Source: Pseudoips prasinana (Eukaryota > Arthropoda > Insecta > Lepidoptera > Nolidae). Taken from it: a stretch of DNA of 64,000 nt. The notes beneath the pieces were generated by a model. That model saw only the letters and a list, made by a program, of their open reading frames with translations. It had not been told where the DNA came from and made no database searches. Made by a program: the position numbers and the translations under genes. Shown piece by piece: positions 8,503-19,829 of the stretch (the stretch's first letter is position 1; each line of letters starts with the position of its first letter). The stretch spans positions 16,435,001 to 16,499,000 of the forward strand of contig OX621241.1 of assembly GCA_951640165.1 (NCBI GenBank), read 5' to 3'.

Positions 8503-10091
8503 GTTTGTGAATTTTATTATGTGTTAATCTTTATCTTTTGTTTGTAGTGGCGATTCTCCAGTCACATGTTCCAATATTTCTCTTGTTACTTGTAAATGTT
8601 TGGGTCAAATGCTATTGGATTAAATGAAGTTTGAAATTGTTTCTATAAATTAATATTTTGTAATAATTAATTAATTATTTAACTAATTCGCTATTTGAAC
8701 TGATGTTTTAGATAAATTGAAACGTATGATGAGTTCGTATAAAAATAAACGTTTGAAAAATATGGTTGTTGTATTTTTACCGATTCCAAAAGAACAAAGC
8801 GACCAATTTGCATGTATGTTACGATGCAGTCAATAAGTAGTTAGTTGCAACAGATTCTTTTTAAAATAGAATTTTCCTACAGCACAATTAATCATTCTAT
8901 ACGTGAATGTCTCTGTTGTATGAGAACTGATTTTGAAGATTATTAACACGTCTTTAATTGAAGATTAATTATGACGAATTACTTTCTGAATGATCCCATA
9001 TAAATATTGTTTAAATTGGAAAGCAAAGTAGATGTTGCTTTTACGTTCTCCAAACAGTATTAAAATAACATTATTTTAAGTGTAACAGTAATTTTAGGCA
9101 TAGAATGTTACCCCGACCCCGGTTAGGTCTTAGCTCTAGAAACCCTAGTCGTGAGTCGTAGCAAAACGGTAGCAATATGGAAGTCCTTTCGCCCTATGAG
9201 CAGCTTGAACTGGGACTCGTACCGCGTACTCGTATCGAGGTGCGAGTAAGTAACTCGCACCTCGCGGTTCACAGCTGGCTATAGCATAATACTGTTAATG
9301 TTGCGGTTCTGGGTGCAAGACTGCCGGAGCTCGTCGCGGAGGAAGAATTGGCAACGCTAGAGCAGCATAGGCTTAGGTTACCGCTTATTGTCAGGTTCTT
9401 CTTTATTGTATGGACAGTGATTACCCTGGTGTCAGAGTTGTTTAAGCCGTCCAGTAGGCCTCCGTTCTGGATTATCGGCTGTTGTCTGATGGCAAAAACG
9501 GGTACCGACAGCTTAACGTACCCTGCGAATGAAGGACACTCTCAGAAATTAGACCAATTTAACGGCCACCCATTTATGGACTGACTGCGTGTGTAGGTGC
9601 TTTTCCTCGCCTATCACTTACGGACCGGTGAGTGCAACTGGCCTTATGCTTGTTCTCCTGTAAAATAAAAAGTATAGGCAAAACAACGTCGGTACAATAA
9701 TCCAATACAGAAGACTTCTAGTTCACGCATATCCGCCGTAAAACCTAGTTAGAGATGTCAATAATAAGTAGTCTAGTCTTAAAAAGTTAAGCGAACTTAA
9801 TATCTCATTAATTCAGAATAAATTATTTTAAAGTTAGTTGCGTGTCATATTTTAGATTGGAAGATTAAAATCATATAGTTGTAACTGATAAAATCTCATA
9901 TGGATATTAATGGAAATAAAAAAACCGCACAACGCATGTTGGAGCTCTCGTGGATTGGGTTCCTTACGATGAATTCAGTTTGGACGCACATTATGGACGA
10001 ATAGACTTCTTATAAATTTTGCTTTCATCTATAGGTAAGTAAAGAACTATTTTGATTTATTGAGGTTTCGTAGATTTTGAGATAAGGGAAA
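8503..10091. other. intergenic, between gene 1 and the LTR element
   Basis: No gene recognised. It holds a short hairpin at 9235-9262 (cgaggtgcgagt with its complement) and a repeat block at about 9300-9560. The open frame at 9348-9584 falls within that repeat and is not supported as a gene. Confidence 0.55.
9424..9560. repeat. interspersed repeat, copy 2
   Basis: Contains ctggtgtcagagttgttta, ccgtccagtaggcct and accgacagcttaacgtaccc, matching the block at 2554-2670 in order and orientation. Confidence 0.5.
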
Positions 10092-10096
10092 CAAAA

Positions 10097-10232
10097 TGTA
10101 AAGTATAGACAACTAATGTTAAACTTATTAATCATTATGAAATGCCATAAAAAATTTAGTTTTCGTATGTCACATTAACTGCTTACTTATTTTCTTTAAA
10201 TTAATAATTAAACCAATAATTACAACGTTACA
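10097..10232 (+). repeat. 5' LTR
   Basis: 136 bp beginning tgtaaagtatagacaac and ending caacgttaca. Nearly identical to 21153-21288, with five differences seen. Preceded by target duplication caaaa (10092-10096). Confidence 0.92.
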
Positions 10233-10252
10233 TGGTGTCAGAATTATAAATA
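10233..10252 (+). promoter_or_regulatory. primer binding site of the LTR element
   Basis: Begins TGGTGTCAGAAT directly after the 5' LTR. Its complement would be a tRNA 3' end in ...TGACACCA, which resembles tRNA-Leu. The tRNA assignment is from memory. Confidence 0.6.
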
Positions 10253-10294
10253 AAACGTTTTAAATTAATTGAAAATTCGTGAGAAAGTTGTAAA

Positions 10295-10378
10295 ATGGCT
10301 ACGAACGACGCAGTATCTGGAATAAAGCCGCCAGCTAATTTACAAATTGACTCGGACAAATCAACGTGCTGGAAAAAG
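10295..10378 (+). pseudogene. gag N-terminal remnant
   Basis: ATG at 10295 opens MATNDAVSGIKPPANLQI and continues DSDKSTCWKK before the poly(T) of the inserted LINE. This N-terminus is the kind seen in Mag-like gag proteins. The remaining capsid, nucleocapsid and protease regions are absent. Confidence 0.7.
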
Positions 10379-10775
10379 AGTTTTTTTTTTTTTATAACTT
10401 ATATACATTTAATTCCTCCGACAGGATCGGAGTTTTTTAACATCATTTCTTAATTCAATACTTAGTTCTAATTATACAGTTAAAGTTGAATCATATGCTT
10501 TCTTAGGGTGTGTTAAAATCTTATTTATCTATCTACTTACTTATTTAACATGCCATTGATTGTTCTATGTATATATACATATATTATTTCTGGCAATTTT
10601 ATATTGATTTACTACACATTTCTATTGCAGATTTTACATGTATGATAATATATGTAATTCTACAGTATTTTCTTAAGGGTTTTTTGTTTTTATATAGGTA
10701 CCATATGTTTTAATTCCAACCTAATATTAATCTGTACATACATATACATTCTACACATACATGTCTATAGAATTC

Positions 10776-13049
10776 TCATTTATTTCTTTTTATTACTTTA
10801 TCAAGCAAACAAACACTATACTTCATAAAGATGTCTCTCTTCTCCCTGTTTATCATTATTAAATGGAAATTTCCGGCGTTGACTTGGTCATCCACCAGCT
10901 GCTCCATATTATATCTTAATAACCCATAAATAGGGCATTCAAATAGGATATGGGGTACTGTCTCGTCCACTCCTGGTTCACAGGTGCAAGATGGGTTGTC
11001 CTTACATTTAAATCTATGCAGGTACTCTGAGAACCCACCATGTCCCGTCAACATTTGGGTGGTCATACCATTTGGCTGAAGTGTCCTTATTATTTTGTAG
11101 GCGTTGATAGCGTCAGGAAAGAATGTTTTTGTTGTTCTGGCGGTCGTTCCTGATTTATACCTTTTATTCCATTCATCAAGAGATTCGTCACGAATCCGTC
11201 TTTTGATGAATGATACCGGACATTGGTCATAGTCTGGGCTCTTTTTCAGCGTCAGGGCTGCATTTTTGGCTAATTGATCAGCGCGTTCATTACCTGTTAG
11301 GCCCGCGTGAGCCTTTATCCAAAATAAAGAAACACTTTTATTTTGTTTAAGGGCTGTTTTAAGGTTTTGTCGAGTTTCTGCTGCCAGATAATGTCGGGAG
11401 CTGTGATTGACTATTGTTTCTAATGCAGCCCTTGAGTCGCTATATACTCCGTAACTCTGCTCTGAGCATTTTAGGATTTCATTCGTGGCTTTGCATATGG
11501 CCAGAAGTTCCGCTTGATATACCGTGCAGTAGGATGACAGCTTTAGTTTTACATTTTTAATTTCTGTCTCGCCTGTCCATATAGACAAAGCGGCGCCAAC
11601 TTTGTTTTCCACCTTGCTGCCATCCGTAAAGATGCGCACGTCTTGAGAATTTTGTTCTTCCACGTCTTTCTGATCTATCAAGCTTATGAACTTCAAGCTC
11701 ATATGCTCAACCGGGTGTCCTGAGTTGTGGTACGGTACCCTTTGTTCAATATCCCTCCCTGCTAGTGCTATCTCGGGTACTCCCCTCTTAGCTTCGTAGA
11801 GGGCAGCCGCTTCTCGTATGCGAACATGTAGTGGTAGGAGACCTGCCAACAGCAGTGCTGCGTTTAGCGATACTGTACGATATGCTCTACAGATTTTTTG
11901 GGCAAATCCTCTTTGAACCGTATTTAATTGTTTTTGTATGCCCAGTTTTTTGGTGGCTGGAGCCCAGGCACTCGCCGCATACAGTATTATAGGTTCAACT
12001 ACCGAGGTATATATTACCCTAAATACTTCGGAGTGGAGGCCCCAACTGACCCTAGCTGCTCTTGACAGTTGCCCGTACATATTAACTACTTTTTTACATA
12101 GACTCAGTATGTGGTTGTTAAATGTCAGGCCTCTGTCTATAGTAAGCCCCAGAATTTTTATTTCAGAGGACATAGTTACTTTGAAGCTTCCCATTTCCAG
12201 TAATGGCATGTCAAACTTCCGCTTCCGTGTAATTGTCATTGCTTTTGTTTTATGCGCTGCGAATTTAAGCTTGTTTTTAATACCCCACTCTAGAACATAG
12301 GTAAGTGCGGCGTTAGCTTCTCTTTGTACGTCCAAAGCAGTCTCACCGTCAAAGATGAGAACTACATCATCAGCAAACGCTTGACAATAGTAGCCTCCAG
12401 CCTCCAGCCCTTTTAATAGAGGGTCGATGAGGAGATTCCATAAGATAGGCCCACTTATGGAGCCTTGGACACACCCCTTATGCGTGCTTACGGAGTGTTC
12501 CTCTCCGCCGTAACCAAGCCTTACTCTGCGATTTTGTAAGTAGCTGTCTATTAGTTTCCGGATGTTTATCGGGCATTCTTCTTCGACCAATCGCACCCTT
12601 ATTTTCGGCCACCATGCGCTATCGAAGGCTCCCTCTATGTCCAACGAGACTAGTATTTTTTTCTGCTGTAGTTTGCTTTGGATCTGTTGCATCAAATCAT
12701 AGAGGGAGTCTTCGGTGCTTCTTTGAGGCATAAAACCATACTGGTGTGAACTTAATTTGGGTAGCAAATGCCATTTAAGCCTGTTTACTACCAGTTTTTC
12801 TAAAACTTTTCCCATAACTGGTAGAAGTCCTATAGGTCTGTAGGATTTAGGCGTTGCGTAATCTTCCTTGGCTGACTTCTTAAGAACCACCACTGTTGCC
12901 TCCTTCCAGATCTTTGGGAAGTAACCCAGCTCTAGGCATTTGTTGGCCAGTGCTAGAAAAGTCGCTGGATCACGCTTAATCACCTGCTGGCAGATGTCTG
13001 GTGAAAGGCCGTCCGATCCTGGGGCTTTTTTTGGATTGAAACTTTCCAA
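10776..13049 (-). CDS. LINE reverse transcriptase with RNase H (R1/I-type)
   Basis: 757 residues without a stop. RT motifs in order: LDIEGAFD (about 136-143), QGSISGP (195-201), AFADDVVL (224-231). The RNase H domain has FTDGSK (D476), YQAELLAI (E514), YSDSRAAL (D538) and WIKAHAGLTGNERADQLAK (D591). A C-terminal zinc-knuckle-like CTC...H...C motif lies near 688-705. The RT and RNase H active sites all look intact, which suggests a relatively young insertion. RNase H is typical of the I/R1 superfamily. The start given is the first in-frame Met; the true ORF began further 5', in the piece at 13089-13301, now one frameshift away. Confidence 0.85.
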   Translation of the reverse strand: MESFNPKKAPGSDGLSPDICQQVIKRDPATFLALANKCLELGYFPKIWKEATVVVLKKSAKEDYATPKSYRPIGLLPVMGKVLEKLVVNRLKWHLLPKLSSHQYGFMPQRSTEDSLYDLMQQIQSKLQQKKILVSLDIEGAFDSAWWPKIRVRLVEEECPINIRKLIDSYLQNRRVRLGYGGEEHSVSTHKGCVQGSISGPILWNLLIDPLLKGLEAGGYYCQAFADDVVLIFDGETALDVQREANAALTYVLEWGIKNKLKFAAHKTKAMTITRKRKFDMPLLEMGSFKVTMSSEIKILGLTIDRGLTFNNHILSLCKKVVNMYGQLSRAARVSWGLHSEVFRVIYTSVVEPIILYAASAWAPATKKLGIQKQLNTVQRGFAQKICRAYRTVSLNAALLLAGLLPLHVRIREAAALYEAKRGVPEIALAGRDIEQRVPYHNSGHPVEHMSLKFISLIDQKDVEEQNSQDVRIFTDGSKVENKVGAALSIWTGETEIKNVKLKLSSYCTVYQAELLAICKATNEILKCSEQSYGVYSDSRAALETIVNHSSRHYLAAETRQNLKTALKQNKSVSLFWIKAHAGLTGNERADQLAKNAALTLKKSPDYDQCPVSFIKRRIRDESLDEWNKRYKSGTTARTTKTFFPDAINAYKIIRTLQPNGMTTQMLTGHGGFSEYLHRFKCKDNPSCTCEPGVDETVPHILFECPIYGLLRYNMEQLVDDQVNAGNFHLIMINREKRDIFMKYSVCLLDKVIKRNK

Positions 13050-13088
13050 GGAGTCTCTAGGTTCTTCTAGGGTAAAATAAAGGTCATG

Positions 13089-13301
13089 TTAATCACCTTG
13101 ACGCTCGTTCGCCCGTTTTGCTGCTCGTCTGGTTTCTCTATGGTCAGCATTATCCTCGTTTTCTAAATCCTCCGGGTAGAAGGTTTCGGCCAACAATTTT
13201 GCAGAATCTTTAAAACTTAAGACCTTTCCAGATTTAATCAAGGAAAGAGCTTCTTGTCTCTTACATATTTTGCCTATGATTCTATATATGCCTTCCCACA
13301 T
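13089..13301 (-). pseudogene. upstream part of the R1/I-type ORF2, frameshifted
   Basis: A short frame (MWEGIYRIIGKICKRQEA ... AKRANERQGD) lying just 5' of the RT frame, in the position of the linker between endonuclease and RT. A stop and frame change between 13089 and 13049 separate them. Confidence 0.6.
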
Positions 13302-13495
13302 ACCCTCTTTATCCTGTTTCTGACAGAATTTTCTCCAACTTTCAATTTGTGCTTCTTTTGCCTTTTTTTATAAAAAAAGACAATGTACTTAAATCAATGT
13401 CACCTTAAATAATTTATATATACCTTAAATAACAATTAAATTACGTAATTGACACACAAGTCGGAACATAAAAACATTGGAAATATGAAAAATAA

Positions 13496-13945
13496 ATGTC
13501 AACTATGTTTTATCCAATAAGTATTCTGATTGATTGGTTTCGCACCTACCTGTTTGATCGCCGGCAACGAGTCCGTATTGATGACTCTTTCTCTTCGTGG
13601 TGCAACACACTAGCCGGTGTACCGCAGGGTGGCGTTTTATCTCCATTGCTTTTTGCTATTTTTATTAATTCAATCTCAAATAACCTTTCTTCCTCCTATC
13701 ATCTTTATGCAGACGATCTCCAAATATATTACCACTCTCCACCTGCAAACCTGCCAGATGCCATCAGAATAATCAACTCTGATTTATCTCGCATTGGGGA
13801 ATGGAGTCATAACTTTGGTCTGAAGATTAGCCCGTCAAAGACGCAAGCTGTTATCATCGGCAGCTCTCGAATGGTGACTAGGATAGACATGTCCCAACTT
13901 CCCCAAATTACATTTGATGGTACTGTCATCCCGTTTATATCTTAG
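13496..13945 (+). pseudogene. LINE RT core fragment (Jockey/CR1-like), + strand
   Basis: 150 codons open on the + strand, opposite to both neighbouring LINEs. Motifs are LIDWFRTYLFDRRQRVRI, AGVPQGGVLSPLLF and LYADDLQIYY, then ISPSKTQAVIIG: the RT palm and start of the thumb. Both ends are cut, at about 13490 and 13945. It is a different family from the CR1-like LINE, whose own 3' end meets it at about 13950. Confidence 0.75.
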
Positions 13946-14026
13946 GGGCCATACCTAAAAAGTTATTGTTATAAACCGTTTTTTTATGCGGTCTGAATCA
14001 TATTTTATTTATGTGTCGTTTACTAT

Positions 14027-15310
14027 TTAATGTATCAAACAAATAAAGGTTTTTTTTAACGAATAAGGCCACCTCGTAGATGAACCTGGCATAGTAAGAA
14101 TACGAAGGCTTAAAAAGAAAGGCTTGCAACTGTCAGTGCATTTTATTCCGCATATTGCTCTCAAGCACCTTTTTTGAGCTCTGAAAACTATTTCTCTGTT
14201 CGTGGAATTGCCCCAATATATAATTGCGTAACGTAAGGCAGTTGTGACGTAAGCATGATAAGCCGTGATTGCTGTTGCCTGATCTACTACCTTGGACAAG
14301 TTATACAGAGCATACGAGAACTGGCTTAGTCTTTTACAAATAGTCTCAGTATGGGACTTCCACGTCATATCTCTGTCTATTTTAAGACCTAAAAATGAGG
14401 TAGCACTAGTCTCTGCAATTTCATTATTTTCATATTTTATGTCTAGTTTGGCGTGATTAGTCCTTTGTTCGAATGTCATGAGTTTCGTTTTAACGAAATT
14501 TATGATTAAATTATTTTTCCTAAGCCAGTCAATAATACTGACGAGGCTGTCATTGATCTCTCTTTCGATTGTCATATTATCACTCTCAGAAAACATAACT
14601 GTACAATCATCAGCAAATAAAACCATAGGATGACGTATTACTGTTGGCATGTCATTTATATAGATGAGGAACAGTAGAGGGCCTAATATGCTCCCTTGGG
14701 GTACACCATAATTAATGATTCTTTGAGTAGATTCGTAGGATTCTTCAGTTTTTGACTTTATATTTATCCTATGGATTTTAGTTAACTGTTTTCTATCAGT
14801 TAAATAGGACTTAATGAGATCAAGAGGGTTGCATCTAATGCCGTATCTTTCCAGCTTATCAAGCAAAATTTTACGATCTACAAAATCAAAAGCTTTGCTC
14901 AAATCCATGAACAAGGCTGTCGTCTGACGTCTTTTGTCAATATTTGTGATTACCGTTTCAAATAATCGGTATATGGCCATATTAATATTCTTATGTTGCC
15001 GAAATGCACATTGTTCTCCCACTAAAATATCGTTTTGTTCAAGAAATGAATTGAAGTAACTGTATATAATTTTCTCAAAAATTTTTGAGAAAATTGGTAG
15101 AAGTGCTATGGGTCTGTAATTGCCAGGACCTTGTTTATTACCTTTTTTATATAGAGGTTTTATAACAGATAATTTCATTCTATCAGGAAAAACCCCATAT
15201 TCTATGCATGAATTTATAACATGGCTTAATACGGGTGCAATAATTATTGATACTGACTTAATTGTGTGTGTACTAATGTCATCATACCCAGAGTTTTTTG
15301 TGTTGTTCAA
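14027..15310 (-). pseudogene. CR1-like LINE reverse transcriptase
   Basis: 427 codons. Motifs: YKKGNKQGPGNYRPIALLP (about 54-72), MDLSKAFD (135-142), YGVPQGSILGPLLF (201-214), MVLFADDCTVMF (229-240), FLGLKIDRDMTW. All look functional. The last 18 residues are out of frame: a one-base shift near 14090 hides the normal C-terminus (IYEVALFVKKNLYLFDTLN), still readable in the next frame. The N-terminal link to the endonuclease is also frameshifted, between 15310 and about 15450. Confidence 0.8.
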
Positions 15311-15384
15311 TGAATTAATTATTTTATTTATATCATGGGGAGTAGTCGGCTTTAAAAATATAGAATCGCGATAAAAGTCAAGTT

Positions 15385-16704
15385 TTAAATTAGCGCTATT
15401 ATTATTGGATTTAGATTCGATCTCGTCAATAAAAAGTTGTTGAAGAATTGTGCTATAAGCTTAGGTTCAGTGATTTTTGTATTGTCAATAATAATTTGTT
15501 GTATCCCTTCGGTAAGTTTATTACTCTTAAATTTGTTTATTACTTGCCATGTAGCCTTGCTTTTATTTTTTGCCATAGTAATAAAATTAACATTCTGTGA
15601 TTTTTGAGTTAAGTGGATTATAGTTTTAAGTCGTTTGGAATATTTTTTAAATAATTGTCTATTAATGGAGTTAGGCCTTTTCCGAAATTGCCATAGCATA
15701 TGTCTTTTCCTTTTACAACAAAGTTTTATACCCTTACTGGTCCATTTGGATTTCTTACACGCTGAAACTCTTAATTTTCTAATAGAAAAGCAAAGATCAT
15801 GGAATAATTTAAAGATGTCATGGAATTTATTAAATGCAATGCAATATTCAGTAGATTGGTAAATGTCATTAAATGTCAAACTATGTAAACAATTTTTAAA
15901 AGTTATAATATTGTCATTTGAATAATCACGCTTATGTATATACCAGTGGGTTAATACACAGGTTTTCTTTACCGGACATTTCAACAATTGAGCGGTATGG
16001 TCTGAAACTGCTAATTCAATTATTTCACACTTACTACCTTTGATATTGTGGACGATATTGTCTATACACGTACCACTACATAAGCGGGTGGCAGTGTGGA
16101 CTCCTAGCTTTAGATTATAGCTCAATAATATATGAAGGAAACTGTTGGAATTATAATTACTTTTAAGCATATCTATGTTGAAGTCCCCACATAATACAGT
16201 TTTTTTCTGTCTTTTTAGACAAATTTCTTCCAAAATATTGTCTAGAGTTGATAGAAACGCGGTTACAGATCCTTTATCATATTTAAGAGGCCGATACATA
16301 CACAATATGACCAAAGAATGATCATTTAATTCAACCGCGCAACATTCTAAAAAGTTCGGCTTACACCATTTCGCAAGATCAATTTTTTTACCTCTTATTG
16401 TATTTCTCAACAAGATAAAAGAGCCCCCATTTCTATCATTTCTAGAGTAGTGGGTTACGAGTCCATAGTTTGACAAGTTAACATGTACATGATCATTTTT
16501 ATTCATATTTGTCTCGGTTAAGCATAGTATATCAACTGATTTACAACTTTCCATAAGATCATTTAAATGTGTACTTAATAAGTCCGACTTGCTAATCAAT
16601 CCGTTAATGTTTTGATGAAGAATAAATATATATTTAGTCACGAAAATCCTTACATATAGAGTCATGAGGCAACTTAGAGTTATCAATCTGTGAACAATTA
16701 TCAT
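15385..16704 (-). pseudogene. CR1-like LINE AP-type endonuclease
   Basis: 439 codons holding the apurinic-type endonuclease that nicks the target. Seen in order: FILHQNINGL, ILCLTETN, ILCMYRP, TVLCGDFNID, CIDNIV and ELAVSDH. These correspond to the Asn, Glu, Tyr, Asp/Asn, Asp and Ser-Asp-His catalytic blocks, all present. The last 15 residues are out of frame through an indel near 15450, after which the RT frame should follow. Confidence 0.8.
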
Positions 16705-16769
16705 TTACATTGGTACTTATTGATATCATACTAGGTGGTTTAAAATCGATTTTTGATGACATTTCATTT

Positions 16770-17432
16770 TTAAAGCAGGTAGAGCATTTTTACAAGATAT
16801 ATATATAGCTTTTTATTTTTAATGAATTTTTCAGTGTAGCTTAATAAGTCAATTTGGACATTCAATTTAAAACTAAGATGATACAAACAGGCACGATTAT
16901 TTTGTCTTCGTTGAAGAAAACGGTTATGATACGATAGTTCACTGATGTCAATAAATGTACAATTTGAAAAGTTATTACATACAATCTTCATACTTTGGTT
17001 GAGCATTTTTTCATTCAAGTATGGATTATACTGAACACTAAGTAGGAAAACTTGTTTACAGATCTTAAGTTCATTGAGTGCCATACATAATTCTTTGCAA
17101 AGTAAAGATGGATTTCTATCGTTGCTACCAACTGACAGAATTACAATATCATTTTTGGTTAGCGAGTTGAACAGTTGAACATTTTGTACTATTTGAGAGC
17201 ACGATGTACCAGGCTTTGTAATAGCTGAAATATTATAACACTCATTCCACTTATCTTGTCTGCTCTTGATAAAAAAGTGTGACAGACCTCGCACTTGTGC
17301 GTCACCTAATATCAATATTTTAGGGCTTATATTAGTGTTTGATACTACCGCACTATGTATAACATTAGGTACTACGGGAAATTGTTGGGTGTTGTAATTT
17401 GTATTCTCTTGGGTCTTACTATAATTCATCAC
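16770..17432 (-). pseudogene. CR1-like LINE ORF1, SGNH/esterase-like domain
   Basis: 220 codons. KILILGDAQVRGL (residues 38-50) corresponds to SGNH block I, and VILSVGSNDRNP (97-108) to block III. The nucleophile position of the usual GDS is Ala here, so esterase activity is probably lost. The C-terminal His block is not clear. The frame between 17432 and 17595 links it in sense to the coiled-coil piece, but with a break. Confidence 0.65.
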
Positions 17433-17598
17433 CTGCAGGTCGGGTTGTGATGTTATGCATGGAAAATCCTTAGCTTTTTGAATATCCTCTTGAATTTCAG
17501 TCTCAATTACATCTTTTTCGAAATCAATAGTTTTGCTACAGGTTTTACGTCGTTTCCGTCTTGAGTCAGAACTTTGTGGAGTATTTACACATTTTTTT

Positions 17599-17928
17599 TT
17601 AATATGTTATCTTTTTTTCTTGATTCTTAGTATTATTTTTTAGAGATGTATTTTCGAGAAGCAATTCCTCAATTTGTTGGTGTGCACTCTCAAGTTCATT
17701 TTTAAGATTATTTATTTTGCTTTTTAATTCCATAATGTAATCGCTCTCGTAATTTGATGTAATTTCTGGTAAACTGTCTGCAATTGACACATCACACGAT
17801 GATGATGAATTTGACAGGCATAATTGATCGCATGATGAAGTAAGCATTTTATTTTTCTGGTGCATAGTAATATTGTTATTCATGTTATTATCCATTTTGA
17901 GATATTTGGCAAGCTTACAAATAAACAA
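17599..17928 (-). pseudogene. CR1-like LINE ORF1, N-terminal coiled coil
   Basis: 109 codons. A Ser-rich N-terminus is followed by ELKSKINNLKNELESAHQQ and IEELLLENTSLKN, a heptad-patterned coiled coil such as trimerises LINE ORF1 proteins. It ends in an A-rich tract where the frame breaks, before the SGNH part. Confidence 0.6.
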
Positions 17929-17935
17929 AAAGGAA

Positions 17936-18574
17936 CAAAAATAAAAAATTCAAACTTGTTTGTTTCTTGCCCTGACTCGAACTCGAGTTCGGATTCGCTG
18001 CGAAGTATTGGTGACCGGCGCGGCGTCGTAGCGCACTCGGCTACGGCTGAGTTACAATTGTTTTCAAATATGTGCTTCTTACTAAGAGTTACGTTCTTCG
18101 AATGATAGGTACTTTGTCTTGTGCGTTACTTCGTCACCATATAAGGTAACAAAACAGGTGATTGGGCACGTCGGATGATTCATCGGCAGCTTGCTTGTTT
18201 TGTACTGAGTCACTCTGGTTATGTTATCGCTATTATTGATATTTGTTAAAAGTTACTGTTTTGTATTAATTTTGAGAGAAATGTGTTTATAATAAACTGT
18301 AGGTAAATAAAGTTTATAGTAATTTTAACACTGTTGATATGTTAATTATTATTTTTATGGTTTAGGTTTTGTTTATTTAGGGAATTGCATACCTAAATTA
18401 TTATTTTTTTCACTTATATTCTTAGATTTATTCGATTAAACACTGTCACTTTATAGATAATATAGTATTTATTGGGTGTATGAGGTATTGTAATAATTTA
18501 ATTACTTAAACAAATTTTTTGTTAATTTATGACGCGGAGCTCAGTAAAACATGTGTTCGCGCGCGCGTCGCGAG
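17936..18574. other. junction between CR1-like LINE and resumed pol
   Basis: About 17936-18100 is GC-richer (gaccggcgcggcgtcgtagc) and may be the LINE 5' UTR. 18100-18540 is AT-rich with no motif recognised. The sequence cgcgcgcgcgtcgcgagc immediately precedes the resumed RT. Confidence 0.4.
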
Positions 18575-19118
18575 CAACAGAATGAAAGGATTTTGGCAAA
18601 TTAAACTTTCGGAAAGGACACATTAAATACTAACATTTGCTACCCCATGGGGAAGATATTCTTTCAAGAGACTTCCATTTGGAGTATCATCAGCACCTGA
18701 AATATTCCAAGAAATTTTACCAAATTTGCTCAGTAAATTTAAAAATGTGAGGGTATCAATCGATGATATTTTTATTTATGCGAAATGTAGAGAAGAACTA
18801 CAAAAAACCGTTAGTGAAGTCATAGAAACACTAAAGAAATCAGGCTTCAAACTTAATAAAAGTAAATGTATTTTTGAATCCGAACGAATAAAATTTCTGG
18901 GGCACATTATTTCAGCAAACGGACTAGAAGCAGACCCAGAAAAAGTAGAAGCCATACAGGCAATGAAAACACCCATGAACAAAACAGAGCTACAGAGACT
19001 ACTAGGCATGATCACATACCTAAATAAATTTATTCCGAAAATGTCTGACCTAACAAATCCACTGAGAGATTTGTTACACAAAAATACAAGCTTTATATGG
19101 GAAATTCATCATGAATGA
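18575..19118 (+). pseudogene. Gypsy-type RT, truncated and broken
   Basis: Begins inside RT at an ASNxxxGFWQIKL motif, stops at a TAA near 18624, then resumes with TPWGRYSFKRLPFGVSSAP and the active-site stretch RVSIDDIFIYAK. The usual Tyr of YxDD is Ser (codon 18756-18758). KFLGHIISANGL and LLGMITYLNKFIP (thumb/connection) follow. TGA at 19116-19118 ends the frame. Confidence 0.85.
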
Positions 19119-19692
19119 ATTGAACAAAATGAAACAAGTTCTTCAAAGTCCACCAGTATTGAGACTAAATGATGTAAACAAACCAGTAACATTAAGCGTA
19201 GACGCAAGTTCTAAAAATCTTGGCGCTGCACTTCTTCAAGAAGGACAACCGATAGCCGATGGAGCAAGAGCTTTAACCAAGTCTGAAGAGAATTATCCAC
19301 AGATTGAAAAAGAAGCACTCGCTATACTGTTTGGATGTAAGAAGTTTCACGAATATGTTTATGGTAAAGAACAGTAAGAAGAAAGAACAGTAGAATCAGA
19401 CCATAAGCCACTTGAGACAATCTTCAAGAAAAATATACAGTCTGCTCCAGCGAGATTGCAACGCATAATATTCAATCTTGCACCATATGCACCAAAAGTC
19501 ATATTTAAAAAAGGCACAGAAATACCCTTAGCCGACTTTCTTAGTCGAGACTGTGATACATCTAAACTGAAATATGAACAAGAAGAAAATTTGAAAGTTA
19601 CAGTAATACTACCGATGTCACTTGACGCAAAAGAGGAGTTAATTACAGCTACAAAAGAGGATCCATATTACAGTTACTACCTCAGACAATAA
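19111..19692 (+). pseudogene. Gypsy-type RNase H and connection, broken
   Basis: LSVDASSKNLGAALLQ, ENYPQIEKEALAI and VESDHKPLETIFK give the D, E and D of RNase H. A stop after VYGKEQ at 19375 is next to a short direct duplication (aaagaacagta twice), the probable cause of the frame change. The rest continues to FKKGTEIPLADFLSRD (spacer before integrase) and a stop at 19690. Confidence 0.8.
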
Positions 19693-19829
19693 TAAAAGGA
19701 TTTCCAGAAAAAGTCAGTGAACTTCCCACAGAACTACAACACTATTTTAACTTTAAAGAAGAATTAAGTTATCTCAAAGGCATAATTTTCAAAGGAAACA
19801 AAATTGTAGTTCCAAAATCACAGATCCCT

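Larger units (their letters stand above)
10381..13370 (-). mobile_element. R1/I-type non-LTR retrotransposon, 5' truncated
   Basis: Minus-strand LINE nested in the LTR element. The 3' end is the T run at 10381-10393 (poly(A) on the coding strand), followed upstream by a 3' UTR of about 400 bp and the RT/RNase H frame. The 5' end stops near 13370, so the endonuclease and ORF1 are missing. Exact target duplications could not be assigned. Confidence 0.85.
13950..17935 (-). mobile_element. CR1-like LINE with SGNH-type ORF1, nearly complete
   Basis: About 4 kb on the minus strand: coiled-coil and SGNH-like ORF1 (17928-16770), endonuclease (16704-15385) and RT (15310-14027), in correct order but separated by frameshifts. 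An esterase-like ORF1 is known from CR1/L2-type LINEs. The 3' end lacks a clear tail and abuts the + strand RT fragment, so it was cut there. The 5' UTR may extend to about 18100. Confidence 0.8.

Noticed and set aside
11938..12300. 120-codon + strand frame
   Set aside because: Antisense to the intact LINE RT; no independent motif.
10368..13380. Target duplication of the R1/I-type LINE (aaaaagag versus aaaaaaag)
   Set aside because: Too A-rich and imperfect to call, and the flank on one side may belong to another inserted piece.
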